A stretch of 64,000 nt of DNA from Arthrobacter ruber (GCF_002954225.1 NZ_PPTH01000017.1:315311-379310), one strand, 5' to 3'. Shown: positions 1-8,462, counted from the stretch's first letter. The notes: generated by a model from the sequence alone, not told the origin. Numbers and translations are program-made.

Positions 1-106
1 CTGCGGCAGGATGCGCCGCCGTCGTTCCTGGTTCTTGGGCGTGAAGGGACCGGAACGCGGCGAATCGGGGTCCTTCCGGCCGGACAACGTGGAACGACGG
101 AGAGCC

Positions 107-124
107 GTCCGGCCCGGCCCGGAC
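107..124 (-). terminator. possible weak terminator hairpin after the proline-rich protein gene
   Basis: A 6-bp stem (GTCCGG/CCGGAC) with a 6-nt loop overlaps the very end of the minus-strand gene that stops at 124-126. There is no T-run. Bases 1-106 show no convincing gene on either strand. Confidence 0.3.
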
Positions 125-906
125 TAGTGCGTACCCCTCCGGCGTCTCGGACTGGCGACGACGGCGACCGCGACGGCCAGCGCCAGCGCCACGAGGCTGA
201 GGACTCCCGCGGCGACGTAGCGCCCTGACGGGCCGAGACGGGCCTGCTCCACGTCCTCCTCGGCCAGCACGTCCACCGCCTGGGGCGTGGCCGTCCCCGG
301 AGCGGTGGGCGTGGAGGACGGGTCGAGGTAGGGGGCGGGGGAGCGCTGAACCGGTGCCCGGAAGACCTCCACCCCGGACGTGCCGTTCCCGGTTGCCGCG
401 GACGCTCGGGCCGGCCCGGACGTGGCCGGCGCGCCCTGACTGGGCGGGGGCGACGCGGGGTCGTCCGTCGCCGGGTTCGTCGGCGGCGCGACGTCGGGTT
501 GCTCCTCGGTGGGTGACTCCGACGGATCGGGGGCCTTCTCCGTGGGTGGCTCGACCGGAGGTGCCGTACCCGGGTCGACCGGTGGTTCGACCGGCGGATC
601 CATGGGTAGTTCCCCCGGGAGTGTTGCGGGCGGTTCCGACGGGTTGACGGGAGGAACCACCGGCTCGTCGGTAGGCGGGTCGACGGGCGGCACGACAGGA
701 GCCGTCGGCGCGACGAGCTGGGGAACGACCGACGGAATGACGACTTCACCGGTGGGTCGCGGCGCTGGATCCACCGCCGGGGTGATCTGCCGGGTCACTC
801 CGGTGCCGGCCTGGGCAGTGGTGCCCACGCCCCAGGCCGCTTCGGCACCGGTGGACAGGAGGCCGGCGCTGAGGGCCAGGAGGGCAAGGGATGTGGGCGC
901 GCGCAT
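124..906 (-). CDS. proline-rich secreted protein with C-terminal membrane anchor
   Basis: Unrecognised protein of 260 residues. The ATG at 906 is chosen because GGAGAAG lies 8 nt upstream; an upstream in-frame start would add 25 arginine-rich residues ahead of the signal peptide. The N-terminus reads MRAPTSLALLALSAGLLS, a signal peptide ending near TGAEA. The middle is a long low-complexity stretch of PPV, PPT and DPP units rich in Pro, Thr, Glu and Asp, like a wall-spanning stalk. The C-terminus has one hydrophobic helix (AAGVLSLVALALAVAVAVVA) followed by RRRR, as in a membrane-anchored surface protein. No LPXTG sortase motif is present, so anchoring is probably by the helix alone. No catalytic domain is visible; function unknown. 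Confidence 0.7.
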   Translation of the reverse strand: MRAPTSLALLALSAGLLSTGAEAAWGVGTTAQAGTGVTRQITPAVDPAPRPTGEVVIPSVVPQLVAPTAPVVPPVDPPTDEPVVPPVNPSEPPATLPGELPMDPPVEPPVDPGTAPPVEPPTEKAPDPSESPTEEQPDVAPPTNPATDDPASPPPSQGAPATSGPARASAATGNGTSGVEVFRAPVQRSPAPYLDPSSTPTAPGTATPQAVDVLAEEDVEQARLGPSGRYVAAGVLSLVALALAVAVAVVASPRRRRGTH

Positions 907-1087
907 GGCAAAGTCTTCTCCGAGGGGTGGCGAGCCGCTGCGGGCACGAGGGCCACGTGTCCCCAGCTGGCTGACGGTCACTTCCCATCGTACGGAGCCT
1001 CCGGTTCCACGCCCACTGATCGGACCGCTGCCGTCGTGCTTGCCAGATGGTGCCGACGTCGTACGGGCTGTCCCCGCCCCAGCGGAC

Positions 1088-1507
1088 TCACATGTGCGCA
1101 GGGGCCGCCGGGCGGAAGACGAAGAAGCGGTAGGCGACGTAACGGAACACGTTGCCGAGGAGGACGCCGATGACGTTTCCCGAGATGTTGTCGGCCAGTG
1201 GACCCGTGAGGCCCAGCACGTAGTGCGACACGAACAGGCACGCGGCTGCGATACCCAGCCCCATGAGATTCGTCAGGCCGAAGAGGAGCGCCTCCTCGCG
1301 CTTCGGCCGGCCGGCGAACTGACGAAATGTCACGTAGTGGCTGCCGAGCCACGAGACGCCGGTGGCCAGGGCCACGGAGGACACCTTCGACGTGATCGGT
1401 CCGACGCCGCATCCGGCGGCGAGGATGTTGTAGACGGAGATGTCGACGAGAAAGGCGAGCGTCCCCACGGCCGCGAAGGATCCGAGGCGTTGCACCGCGC
1501 CACTCAT
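1088..1507 (-). CDS. GtrA-like family membrane protein
   Basis: Small integral membrane protein of 139 residues with four predicted hydrophobic helices, the usual size and layout of the GtrA/DPMS family. It opens with a conserved-looking segment (FAAVGTLAFLVDISVYNIL) and ends with NVFRYVAYRFFVF, typical of the family. GtrA-like proteins are thought to help move polyprenyl-linked sugars across the membrane for cell-surface glycosylation; which sugar is handled here cannot be told. The start is well supported by GGAGGAGGAAG just upstream. It stands alone on the minus strand, and its upstream region carries a perfect 6-bp inverted repeat (1545-1559) that could be an operator. Confidence 0.8.
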   Translation of the reverse strand: MSGAVQRLGSFAAVGTLAFLVDISVYNILAAGCGVGPITSKVSSVALATGVSWLGSHYVTFRQFAGRPKREEALLFGLTNLMGLGIAAACLFVSHYVLGLTGPLADNISGNVIGVLLGNVFRYVAYRFFVFRPAAPAHM

Positions 1508-1544
1508 GCTCTTCCTCCTCCATCGACGACGTTGGATTCTACTC

Positions 1545-1559
1545 CTTAGGTTGCCTAAG
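1545..1559. promoter_or_regulatory. palindrome CTTAGG-TTG-CCTAAG, candidate operator
   Basis: Perfect 6-bp arms with a 3-nt spacer lie in the divergent gap between the gtrA-like gene and the alcohol dehydrogenase gene. It resembles the core of DtxR/IdeR iron boxes (TTAGG...CCTAA), but those have a 4-nt spacing, so a MarR-type or other repressor is equally possible. Confidence 0.4.
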
Positions 1560-1664
1560 TAACCAATTGCAGGCCACGCGGCGGCCTACCTGGTCAAGGC
1601 CGGCCCCCGACCGCGCCGGGCGCCCCACCGTGGCTAGCATGAGGGCCTACCCACGGAGGACCCC

Positions 1665-2678
1665 ATGAACGAAACCATGCTCGCCGGACGGCTCGACGTC
1701 AGCACCGGATCCTTCGAGGTCAAGGAGGTGCCGGTGCCCGTGCCGGGCCCGGGTTTCGTCCGCGTGAAGGTCCGGGCTGCCGGCGTGTGCCTCTCCGACG
1801 TCCACCTGATCGAAGGGCTCCTGAAGCCCCTGCACCTCCGCGGTGACGAGGTGACCCTCGGGCACGAGGTCTCGGGCAGCGTGGATCTCGCCGGTGACGG
1901 CGTGGAGGGCTGGTCCGCGGGCGACCGCGTGGTCCTGCAGGCCGGTTACGAATACCGGGGCGTCACGCTCACCATGGGTGTGGACTACGACGGCGGCTGG
2001 GCCGAGTACGTGGTGGTGCCCGCCGGGGTGCTGGTGCCGTTGGGTCCGGACTTCTCCTTCGAGCAGGCCGCCATCATCCCCGACGCCGTCTCGACCCCCT
2101 GGGCCTCGATCGTGTCCACCGGGCAGGTGCGGCCGGCGGAGGCGGTGGGCGTCTGGGGCGTCGGCGGACTCGGAGCCCACGGCGTGCAGCTGCTGCGCAT
2201 GATCGGCGCCGCGCCCATCGTCGCCGTGGACATCCTGCCCGAGGCCCGCGAGCGGGCCCTCGCCTTCGGCGCCGACGTGGCCCTCGATCCGCGTGCCGAC
2301 GACTTCGCCGCCGCCATGGCCGCGGCGACCGGCGGGCGCGGGCTCGACGTCGCCTTCGACTTCGCGGGAGTGGACGTCGTGCGGGCGCAGGCGCTCTCGT
2401 GCCTGGGGCTGCAGGGCCGGCTCGTCCTGGTGGGCCTGAGCGGGAACCCGATCACCATCTCCGACAGCACGGCCTTCTCCTACACGCGCAAGCAGGTCCG
2501 CGGACACTACGGGTCCGAGGCCCACCACGTGCCGGAACTGGTGGCGCTCGCGGAACTCGGGCGCCTCGACTTCGCCCGCTCCATCAGCGATACCCTTCCG
2601 CTGCGTGACGCCGCGGTCGCTGTTGCGCGCCTCGAGCGCAAGGAGGGCAACCCCATCCGGTTGGTGTTGGTGCCCTGA
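1665..2678 (+). CDS. zinc-type alcohol dehydrogenase, MDR superfamily
   Basis: Medium-chain dehydrogenase of 337 residues. The N-terminal GroES-like domain has the catalytic zinc ligands Cys42 and the GHE motif at 66-68 (His67). The cofactor domain carries GVGGLG at 165-170 within a Rossmann fold. The structural-zinc loop with four cysteines, normally near residues 90-110, is replaced by a cysteine-free stretch (around QAGYEYRGVTLTMGVDYDGG), so this belongs to the MDR enzymes with only the catalytic zinc. The substrate is unknown; an NAD(P)-dependent alcohol or polyol oxidation is expected. ACGGAGGACCCC precedes the ATG. It is monocistronic and converges on the flavin reductase gene. Confidence 0.85.
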   Translation: MNETMLAGRLDVSTGSFEVKEVPVPVPGPGFVRVKVRAAGVCLSDVHLIEGLLKPLHLRGDEVTLGHEVSGSVDLAGDGVEGWSAGDRVVLQAGYEYRGVTLTMGVDYDGGWAEYVVVPAGVLVPLGPDFSFEQAAIIPDAVSTPWASIVSTGQVRPAEAVGVWGVGGLGAHGVQLLRMIGAAPIVAVDILPEARERALAFGADVALDPRADDFAAAMAAATGGRGLDVAFDFAGVDVVRAQALSCLGLQGRLVLVGLSGNPITISDSTAFSYTRKQVRGHYGSEAHHVPELVALAELGRLDFARSISDTLPLRDAAVAVARLERKEGNPIRLVLVP

Positions 2679-2720
2679 CGGTCGGTGTCCGCGGAGCCTG
2701 CACGATCGGCAGGGAGGGCG

Positions 2721-3239
2721 TCAGTCCATCATCGACCGGTCGTCCAGCCGGTGGTAGGAGCGGTTGTGGTAGACCAGCGGCCCCGCGTCGTCGTGTCCGC
2801 GCTGCTCGATGGACACGACCTCCGCGGCGAGGATCATCGATCCGCCGACCGGCAGCCGGTGCAGGATGCGGCAGCGCAGGGCCCAGGGCGCGTCGGTCAG
2901 GAGCGGTTCGCCCGAGGGTAGCGGCTGCCACGCGACGGCTCCGCCGAAGCGATCGGCTCCTCGGGTCGCGAACAGCCGGGCGATCCGGAGCTGGTCCGCA
3001 CCCAGCAGGTGGACCAGGAGCGTGTCAGCCCGGACGAGGGCTGCTGCCGACGAGGACGCCGTGGACACGGAGAACGTGAGGACGGGCGGCTCGGCCGAGA
3101 CCGAGGAGACCGACGACGCCGTCAGGCCGACCGGCCCGTCGGGTCCCCGGGCCGTGAGGACAGCGATCCCGGCGGGGTGTGCCCGGAAGGCGTCCTTGAA
3201 GAGGTCGGCGGTGGGGGCGTGGCCGGCAGAGACTGTCAT
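2721..3239 (-). CDS. flavin reductase family protein, SoxR-controlled
   Basis: Protein of 172 residues with the FMN-binding split-barrel of the flavin reductase-like family: an FPAGIAVLTA-type opening (here HPAGIAVLTARGPDG), GLTASSVSSVSAEPPVL, and a downstream FGG-type segment (DRFGGAVAWQPL). Members reduce free FMN or FAD with NAD(P)H or supply reduced flavin to a monooxygenase. The promoter just upstream (3247-3277) matches the SoxR architecture, and soxR is the next gene upstream, so expression under redox-cycling stress is expected. The -10 element ends 7 nt before the ATG and no Shine-Dalgarno is present, so the mRNA is probably leaderless. A role in diverting or consuming redox-active compounds is inference. 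Confidence 0.85.
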   Translation of the reverse strand: MTVSAGHAPTADLFKDAFRAHPAGIAVLTARGPDGPVGLTASSVSSVSAEPPVLTFSVSTASSSAAALVRADTLLVHLLGADQLRIARLFATRGADRFGGAVAWQPLPSGEPLLTDAPWALRCRILHRLPVGGSMILAAEVVSIEQRGHDDAGPLVYHNRSYHRLDDRSMMD

Positions 3240-3246
3240 GCTCTCA

Positions 3247-3277
3247 ACGCTAGAACCTGAACAAAGGTTGAGGTCAA
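3247..3277 (-). promoter_or_regulatory. SoxR-type promoter with sox box in a 19-bp spacer
   Basis: Read on the minus strand: -35 TTGACC (3272-3277), exactly 19 bp of spacer, then -10 TAGCGT (3247-3252). The spacer region holds CCTCAACCTTTGTTCAGG (3256-3273), whose outer hexamers match the enterobacterial sox box (CCTCAA...TTGAGG) at 11 of 12 positions. An over-long 19-bp spacer is the hallmark of promoters untwisted by MerR-family activators. The -10 lies 7 nt from the flavin reductase ATG. Confidence 0.8.
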
Positions 3278-3301
3278 ATCGGGCTGTCGGGATGCGGACG
3301 T

Positions 3302-3742
3302 TCAGGGGTCGAGCAGCGTGGACGGGATGCCGCGCCGGCCGGCGTCATCGTTCGGGTTGACGAAGCCGCACGTCGCAAGGGACAGGCAGCCGCAGCCGAT
3401 GCAGCCGTCCAGCCGGTCCCGCAGATGTTCGAGCTGGGCGATGCGCTGCTCGATCTCCTGCTGCCAGGCCGCCGACAGCCGCTGCCAGTCCTCCTGGTCC
3501 GGGACGCCGTCCCTGGGGAGCTCGGCGAAGGCCTTCGCGACGGTGGCGAGCGGGATGCCGGCGCGCTGAGCGGCGCGGATGACGGCGACGCGGCGCAGGA
3601 CGGAGCGATCGTACCGGCGCTGGTTGCCGCTCGTGCGGCGACTGCGGATCAGCCCCTGGCGTTCGTAGAAGTGCAGGGCGGAGACGCTCATGCCGCTGCG
3701 CGCGGCCACCTGCCCCACGGAGAGGTCCCGGTCGGTCGGCAT
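3302..3742 (-). CDS. soxR: redox-sensitive transcriptional activator SoxR
   Basis: MerR-family regulator of 146 residues. The winged helix-turn-helix is at the N-terminus (VGQVAARSGMSVSALHFYER, residues 9-28), followed by a dimerisation coiled coil (about 85-112) and the diagnostic [2Fe-2S] cluster motif C-x2-C-x-C-x5-C formed by Cys114, Cys117, Cys119 and Cys125. SoxR activates target promoters when its cluster is oxidised by redox-cycling compounds. ATG 3742 is preceded by AGGAGGAA; a longer upstream reading frame would add an unrelated arginine-rich leader. The nearest target is the flavin reductase gene immediately downstream, which has its own sox box. The quinone reductase-like gene upstream may share the same physiology. 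Confidence 0.95.
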   Translation of the reverse strand: MPTDRDLSVGQVAARSGMSVSALHFYERQGLIRSRRTSGNQRRYDRSVLRRVAVIRAAQRAGIPLATVAKAFAELPRDGVPDQEDWQRLSAAWQQEIEQRIAQLEHLRDRLDGCIGCGCLSLATCGFVNPNDDAGRRGIPSTLLDP

Positions 3743-3806
3743 GGTTCCTCCTGGGCTACGTCGTCGTGCCAGCGTAGCGCCGGGTCCTGCGGCGGAGAGT
3801 ACCCGC

Positions 3807-3849
3807 GCCGGCCCGGCTCCCGATGGGCACATGCCCGGAGCCGGCCGGC
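3807..3849 (-). terminator. long hairpin terminator after the quinone reductase-like gene
   Basis: GCCGGC-(bulge)-CGGCTCC pairs with GGAGCCGGCCGGC, and an inner GGGC-ACAT-GCCC stem closes the loop. It begins about 10 nt after the stop codon at 3859 on the minus strand. A T-run is absent, as is common in high-GC actinomycetes. Confidence 0.6.
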
Positions 3850-3858
3850 GGAGGCGCG

Positions 3859-4716
3859 CTAGCGGCCGAGCAGCTCCCCGACGTACTGCTTCAGGGGCGT
3901 GGTCGGGTGGCCGATGAGGCGGGACAGGGTGCCGTCGCTGCCGGCGAGGGCGCCGTCGGCGATATTGGCGTCCAGGGCGGCGACGAAGCGAGCCGTGCCC
4001 TCGTCCAGCCCGGAGCGCGTAAGCGCGGCGACGTGCTCGTCCACAGACACCTTGTCCACGGCGACGGGCGTCCCTGCCACCTCGGCGACCGTGGCAGCCA
4101 GCTCGTCGAAGGTCCAGGGCTCGTCGCCGCCGAGCTCGAGGATCTCACCCGCGTAATCGTCGGACAGCAGGACGACGGCGGCGGCCTCGGCGTAGTCCCG
4201 GCGCGGCGCGCTCGCGACCCTTCCGCCCCCTGCCCCGGTCAGGATGCTGCCCGTGGACACCGCCTGATGGATGGTGTCGTCATAGTTCTCGGTGTACCAG
4301 TTGTTGCGCAGCACCGTGTAGGTGAGGCCCGAGCCCTCGAGCAGACCCTCGGTGGCCTTGTGCTCGGGCGCGAGGACGAGCGACGTCGTCGAGGCCTTCG
4401 GTGCGCTCGTGTAGACCAGGGTCGCATCCACGCGCCGAGCCGCGTCGATCACGGCCTTGTGCTGCACGGTGCGCTGCCCCGCCTCGTTGCCGGAGATGAG
4501 CAGGATCTTCTCGGCACCGGCGAAGGCGTCGTCGAGCGTGGAGGCGTCGGCGTAGTCCATGCGCGCCGTCCGGACGCCCTGCGCAGCCAGCCGGCCGAGG
4601 ACCTCCTCGTTGCGCCCGCCGGCCACGATGGTCGAGGGGTCCACGCCGCGTGCGAGCAGCTGCTCGATCACGAGGCGGCCGAGATGGCCGGTGGCTCCGG
4701 TGATGGCGATGGTCAT
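3859..4716 (-). CDS. NmrA-like NAD(P)H:quinone oxidoreductase, QorB type
   Basis: Protein of 285 residues, an atypical SDR. It begins MTIAITGATGHLGRLVIEQL, the GxxGxxG cofactor motif at the extreme N-terminus, and continues with segments typical of the NmrA/QorB group (VYTSAPKA, HKATEGLLEGSGL-TYTVLRNNWYTEN, WTFDELAATVAEV). QorB (YtfG) of E. coli reduces quinones with NADPH; other NmrA relatives are non-catalytic redox sensors. ATG 4716 has GGAGGAC upstream. It lies directly upstream of soxR on the same strand with a hairpin between, consistent with a quinone or redox-cycler defence locus, although no sox box is seen before this gene. Confidence 0.8.
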   Translation of the reverse strand: MTIAITGATGHLGRLVIEQLLARGVDPSTIVAGGRNEEVLGRLAAQGVRTARMDYADASTLDDAFAGAEKILLISGNEAGQRTVQHKAVIDAARRVDATLVYTSAPKASTTSLVLAPEHKATEGLLEGSGLTYTVLRNNWYTENYDDTIHQAVSTGSILTGAGGGRVASAPRRDYAEAAAVVLLSDDYAGEILELGGDEPWTFDELAATVAEVAGTPVAVDKVSVDEHVAALTRSGLDEGTARFVAALDANIADGALAGSDGTLSRLIGHPTTPLKQYVGELLGR

Positions 4717-4868
4717 GGCTGTCCTCCAGTTCGTGCACCCGGGTGGTGCGTCTACCAGCGCCAACGGAACACGGCCGAAAAGACTTCCCGCCACTCCGCG
4801 TGGACAGTGGCCGCAGCGGCACGATAGGACTGGAAGGAGACCAGCCCCCCACAGACAAGGACCTCGCC

Positions 4869-5960
4869 GTGCACCAGAGCCCATCCGATCAGGAGCGCCG
4901 CCTGAGGGTCGGGGTGGTGGGGATCGGCTGGGCCGGTCGCCAGCACCTCGAGGCCTACGCGAACAGCGCCGACGTCGAGATCGTGGGGCTGGCCGGCATG
5001 GAACCGGACCTCCTCGCCGAGCTCCGCGACGAGTACGGCATCCCCCACGCCGTCGAGCGGTGGGAGGACCTGATCGCACTCGACGGGCTCGACGCCATCA
5101 GTGTCGCCGTCCCGACCTTCCTCCATGCCCCCATCACCGTCGCCGCACTGGAGCGGGGCCTCCACGTGCTCAGCGAGAAGCCGATCGCGCGCAACGGGGA
5201 CGAGGGACAGCTCATGGTCGACGCCGCGCGGAAGGCGGGGCGCGTCCTCGACGTCGCGTTCAACCACCGCCGCCGCGGTGACATCACGGCCCTCAAGCGC
5301 GTGCTCGATGACGGCGAGCTCGGCCGCCCCTACTACGCGAAGGCCTCCTGGCTCCGCCGCGCCGGCATCCCCTCGCTGGGCAGCTGGTTCACCAACCGGG
5401 AGATGGCCGGGGGCGGACCGCTCGCGGACATCGGCGTCCACGTGATCGACTACGCGCTGCACCTGCTCGGTGAGCCCAAGGTCCTCTCGGTCTCGGCGTC
5501 GACCTACTCCGAGCTCGGACCGCAGGGACGGGGCGGTGGCGGCGAGTACAGCGCGCAGGCCGTGGGCTCCGCGTTCGAGGTGGAGGACTTCGCCTCGGCG
5601 TTCATGCGCCTCGAAGGCGGCGCCACGCTGCTGGTCGAGGCCGGCTGGGCCGCCTACCGCGACACCGACGATCTCCTCGACTTCCGCATCTACGGGACCG
5701 ACGGCGGTGCCCAGCTGACCAGGGCCGGTGCGCCGTACAGCGCCGTGGAGAGCCTGCACGTCTACACCGAGAAGGGCGACTACGAGCCGGAGGTCGGCCC
5801 GTCGCTGGGCCACCAGGGCGTGGTCGACGACTTCCTCGCCGCCATCCGCGCGGGCGAGGCCGAGTGGGGGCGGCACGACGGCTCGCTCGCGCTGGGCCGG
5901 GCCCGCATCATCGACGCCTGCTACGCATCCGCGGCCCGGCACAGGGAGGTCGAGCTCTGA
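4869..5960 (+). CDS. Gfo/Idh/MocA family oxidoreductase, ThuB-like
   Basis: NAD(P)-dependent sugar or polyol dehydrogenase of 363 residues. The N-terminal Rossmann domain has VGIGWAG (GxGxxG at 18-23), and the EKP motif at 103-105 gives the catalytic Lys104. The C-terminal alpha/beta domain includes [21 protein letters not shown], the usual substrate-pocket motif with D-x3-H. The GTG start at 4869 is preferred because AAGGA sits 7 nt upstream. The next gene, a ThuA-like protein, starts inside its stop codon (TGATG), so the two are translationally coupled. In rhizobia ThuB/ThuA act on trehalose and related disaccharides by 3-keto chemistry; the substrate here is not known. Confidence 0.85.
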   Translation: MHQSPSDQERRLRVGVVGIGWAGRQHLEAYANSADVEIVGLAGMEPDLLAELRDEYGIPHAVERWEDLIALDGLDAISVAVPTFLHAPITVAALERGLHVLSEKPIARNGDEGQLMVDAARKAGRVLDVAFNHRRRGDITALKRVLDDGELGRPYYAKASWLRRAGIPSLGSWFTNREMAGGGPLADIGVHVIDYALHLLGEPKVLSVSASTYSELGPQGRGGGGEYSAQAVGSAFEVEDFASAFMRLEGGATLLVEAGWAAYRDTDDLLDFRIYGTDGGAQLTRAGAPYSAVESLHVYTEKGDYEPEVGPSLGHQGVVDDFLAAIRAGEAEWGRHDGSLALGRARIIDACYASAARHREVEL

Positions 5961-6742
5961 TGGCGGACAGCACCGGAACCAGCATCACCTTCGACGGCAA
6001 GCCCACCGTCGTCGTCTGGAACGAGGGCGTCCACGAGGTCCGCAACGAACCCATGACGATCGGTGAGATGTACCCGCGGGGCATCCACGGGGCCATCGCG
6101 GAGTCGCTCGCCGGCTACTTCCCCGGCTCGGACATCACGACCGCGACCCTCGCCGATCCCGAGCACGGACTCACCGAGGAGCGCCTCGCCGGTACGGACG
6201 TGCTGCTGTGGTGGGGCCACATCGCCCACGGTGAGGTGTCCGACGACGTCGTCGACCGCGTGCACCGGCACGTCCTCGGCGGCATGGGCCTCGTGGTGCT
6301 GCACTCGGGTCACTTCTCGAAGATCCTCACGCGGCTCCTCGGCACCACGTGCTCCCTGAAGTGGCGGAACGACGGAGAACGCGAGCTGGTCTGGACGGTC
6401 AAGCCGTCGCACCCCATCGCGGCGGGTATCGAGAGCCCGATCGTCATCCCCGAGCAGGAGATGTACGGGGAGCTGTTCGACATCCCCGAACCCGACGACC
6501 TCATCTTCATCAGCTCCTTCGAGGGCGGCGAGGTCTTCCGCTCGGGCGTCACCTTCTCGCGCGGCAAGGGCCGGATCTTCTACTTCAGCCCCGGCGACCA
6601 GGAGTACCCGGTCTACCACCATCCGCAGGTGCAGCGCGTGCTCGCGAACGCCGTCGATTGGGTGGCGCAGCCCCGCGCGGACCGGACGAGGCGGGAGGCC
6701 CCGGGCGTCGAGAACCCGGCGCGGGACTGGTTCCTGGCCTGA
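5960..6742 (+). CDS. ThuA domain-containing protein (trehalose utilisation type)
   Basis: Protein of 260 residues in the ThuA family, a class I glutamine amidotransferase-like fold. Conserved features include [10 protein letters not shown] near the start, [29 protein letters not shown] and the C-terminal [21 protein letters not shown] overlaps the stop of the upstream dehydrogenase gene (TGATG), with GGGAGG about 10 nt upstream. The pair most likely processes a 3-keto sugar made by the dehydrogenase; that is inference from ThuAB. A GC-rich hairpin follows immediately. Confidence 0.85.
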   Translation: MADSTGTSITFDGKPTVVVWNEGVHEVRNEPMTIGEMYPRGIHGAIAESLAGYFPGSDITTATLADPEHGLTEERLAGTDVLLWWGHIAHGEVSDDVVDRVHRHVLGGMGLVVLHSGHFSKILTRLLGTTCSLKWRNDGERELVWTVKPSHPIAAGIESPIVIPEQEMYGELFDIPEPDDLIFISSFEGGEVFRSGVTFSRGKGRIFYFSPGDQEYPVYHHPQVQRVLANAVDWVAQPRADRTRREAPGVENPARDWFLA

Positions 6743-6743
6743 T

Positions 6744-6784
6744 CGGACCGGCCGCCCCCGCTGCGTAGAAGGCAGGCCGGTCCG
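6744..6784 (+). terminator. terminator-like hairpin after thuA-like gene
   Basis: Perfect 10-bp arms (CGGACCGGCC / GGCCGGTCCG) with a 21-nt loop begin 2 nt after the TGA. A second perfect 14-nt palindrome (ACGGTCCGGACCGT, 6884-6897) sits before the convergent kinase gene. The 188-bp gap 6743-6930 otherwise shows nothing. Confidence 0.55.
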
Positions 6785-6930
6785 CCCGGCCACGAGCGCT
6801 GCGGCGCGGGGTCGGGTGATCGGGGTCCGCCACACCGGTCGCGGGGTCGATGCAGCGGACGCCCGTCGGTACTGGTTATCGACACGGTCCGGACCGTCGG
6901 TACGGCGATCGTCCCGATGATGGTGACGGA

Positions 6931-7575
6931 TCAGGTGAGTTGCCACTCGGAGACGTCCAGGACGCGGTCCGCGCGGGCCCGGGTGGCAGCGACGAGCGCC
7001 CCGTTCGGTTCGTCCACGCGACGCACCCACTCCTCGGCGGCTGCGGGCGTCTTCCCGAACAGGACATGCCGGGCCACGAGACGGCGTCGGCGCACCTCGG
7101 GGTCCACGTCGATGAACCACACCTCGTCGAGGAGCTCCCGCGCGTCCTGCCACCCGGGCTCCTCGAGCAGCAGGTAGTTGCCCTCCGTCACGAGCAGTGA
7201 CGACGACGGCTGCACCGGCAGGGCGTTGGCGAGCGGCTGTTCGAGGTCGCGCTCGAAGGCAGGCGCGTAGACGGTGTGGTCGGGGCTGCTCCGCAGGCGC
7301 GCCAGCAGGGCGGCGTAGCCGTGGGCGTCGAAGGTCTCCGGCGCTCCCTTCCGGTCGAGGAGCCCGAGGCCGTCCAGCGCCTGGTCGGCCAGGTGGAACC
7401 CGTCCATGGGCACCAGGGCATGTTGGTCCGGGTCGAGCCCGACGACCGCCGCCGCGATCGTGGACTTGCCCGCGCCCGGCGGACCGACGATCCCGAGCAT
7501 GGCCCGTTGACCGTCGGCGGGTCCGGGAAGGAGCCCGCATAGCTCCGCGGCGTTGCGGACGGTCACGGCATTCAC
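6931..7575 (-). CDS. nucleoside/nucleotide kinase family protein (P-loop)
   Basis: Protein of 214 residues with Walker A GPPGAGKST at 31-39, PMDGFHLAD as the Walker B/substrate region, and a later RLVARHVLFGKTPAAAEEWV lid-like segment. This is the uridine kinase/pantothenate kinase-like branch (YggC-type) in which FHxxD-type residues bind the sugar or nucleoside. The GTG at 7575 is chosen for the GGAGGA 7 nt upstream; the longer open frame adds a basic, unconserved leader. The substrate cannot be assigned; fructose and nucleosides are candidates for this branch. It is divergent from the hydrolase gene at 7777. Confidence 0.75.
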   Translation of the reverse strand: MNAVTVRNAAELCGLLPGPADGQRAMLGIVGPPGAGKSTIAAAVVGLDPDQHALVPMDGFHLADQALDGLGLLDRKGAPETFDAHGYAALLARLRSSPDHTVYAPAFERDLEQPLANALPVQPSSSLLVTEGNYLLLEEPGWQDARELLDEVWFIDVDPEVRRRRLVARHVLFGKTPAAAEEWVRRVDEPNGALVAATRARADRVLDVSEWQLT

Positions 7576-7776
7576 GGCAGTGTCCTCCGGGGGTCGGGGA
7601 CCGGGCTGCGCCGATCCTCCGTCCATCATGCCGTGCCGCCCATGCACCGGCAGCCCGGGAGATTGCCCGGCTCCGCGCGTGTACCGCGATCGACGCCCCG
7701 CGGTGGAACGGGTACGCACTGGTGGACGCGCTCCCTGGCGGGCCACGATGGAAGGGTGACCGGATCAGGAGGCCAG

Positions 7777-8406
7777 ATGGGACACGTGGTGCTGCTCGGG
7801 GACTCGATCCTCGACAACGGACGGTACGTCGACGGGGGCCCCGACGTCGTCGCGCAGGTGCGGGACGCCCTGCCCGCGGGCTGGGACGCCACGCTGCTGG
7901 CCGTCGACGGCGACGTCACCTCCGGCGTCGCGCGTCAGCTGCGCGCCCTGCCGCCCGGCGCCACGCACCTCGTGGTCAGCGCCGGCGGCAACGACGCCCT
8001 CGGGTACCGGCACCTGCTGCAGCTCCCGGTGGGCGGGGTGATGGAGGCGCTGCTCGCCTTCGACGCCCCCCGGAGGGCGTTCGCGCAGGACTACGGGGCG
8101 ATGCTCGACGGCGTCCTCGCGGTGGGGCTGCCCACCGCCGTCTGCACCATCTACGACACACCCGCCTCGGAGCCGGGCTCCACGGTGATCCGCACGGCCC
8201 TGGCGTTCTTCAACGACATCATCACGCGGGCCGCCTTCGCGCGGGGCGTGTCCGTCGTCGACCTGCGGCTGGTGTGCGACGACGACGGCGACTACGCGAA
8301 CCCCATCGAACCCTCCGTGCAGGGCGGAGCCAAGATCGCGGCCGCCATCTCCGCGTTCCTCCTGCCCGACCCGGACCGTCCTTCGTCCACCGTTCTTGTG
8401 CGGTGA
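7777..8406 (+). CDS. SGNH/GDSL-like hydrolase lacking the usual block V histidine
   Basis: Protein of 209 residues with block I GDSILDNGRY (residues 8-17) and block III GGND (AGGNDALGYRH), so an esterase/lipase-type fold of the SGNH group. The C-terminal block V, normally D-x-x-H, reads IEPSVQGGAKIA here, with no histidine. The enzyme may use a different base or be weakly active. ATG 7777 follows AGGAGG by only 4 nt; a GTG at 7756 is an alternative start. No signal peptide, so it is cytoplasmic. Confidence 0.75.
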   Translation: MGHVVLLGDSILDNGRYVDGGPDVVAQVRDALPAGWDATLLAVDGDVTSGVARQLRALPPGATHLVVSAGGNDALGYRHLLQLPVGGVMEALLAFDAPRRAFAQDYGAMLDGVLAVGLPTAVCTIYDTPASEPGSTVIRTALAFFNDIITRAAFARGVSVVDLRLVCDDDGDYANPIEPSVQGGAKIAAAISAFLLPDPDRPSSTVLVR

Positions 8407-8410
8407 CCTC

Positions 8411-8462
8411 GGTCGGGCCGGGGCAGAGCTGTCCCTACGGCAAGCTGCAGCCCCGCCCGACC
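8411..8462. terminator. bidirectional terminator between convergent genes
   Basis: GGTCGGGCCGGGGC pairs with GCCCCGCCCGACC with one bulged base, around a 25-nt loop. It fills almost all the gap between the hydrolase gene (plus strand) and the lipoprotein gene (minus strand). Confidence 0.6.

Noticed and set aside
124..906. Sortase-anchored surface protein.
   Set aside because: Proline-rich stalk, terminal helix and basic tail fit, but no LPXTG or close variant precedes the helix.
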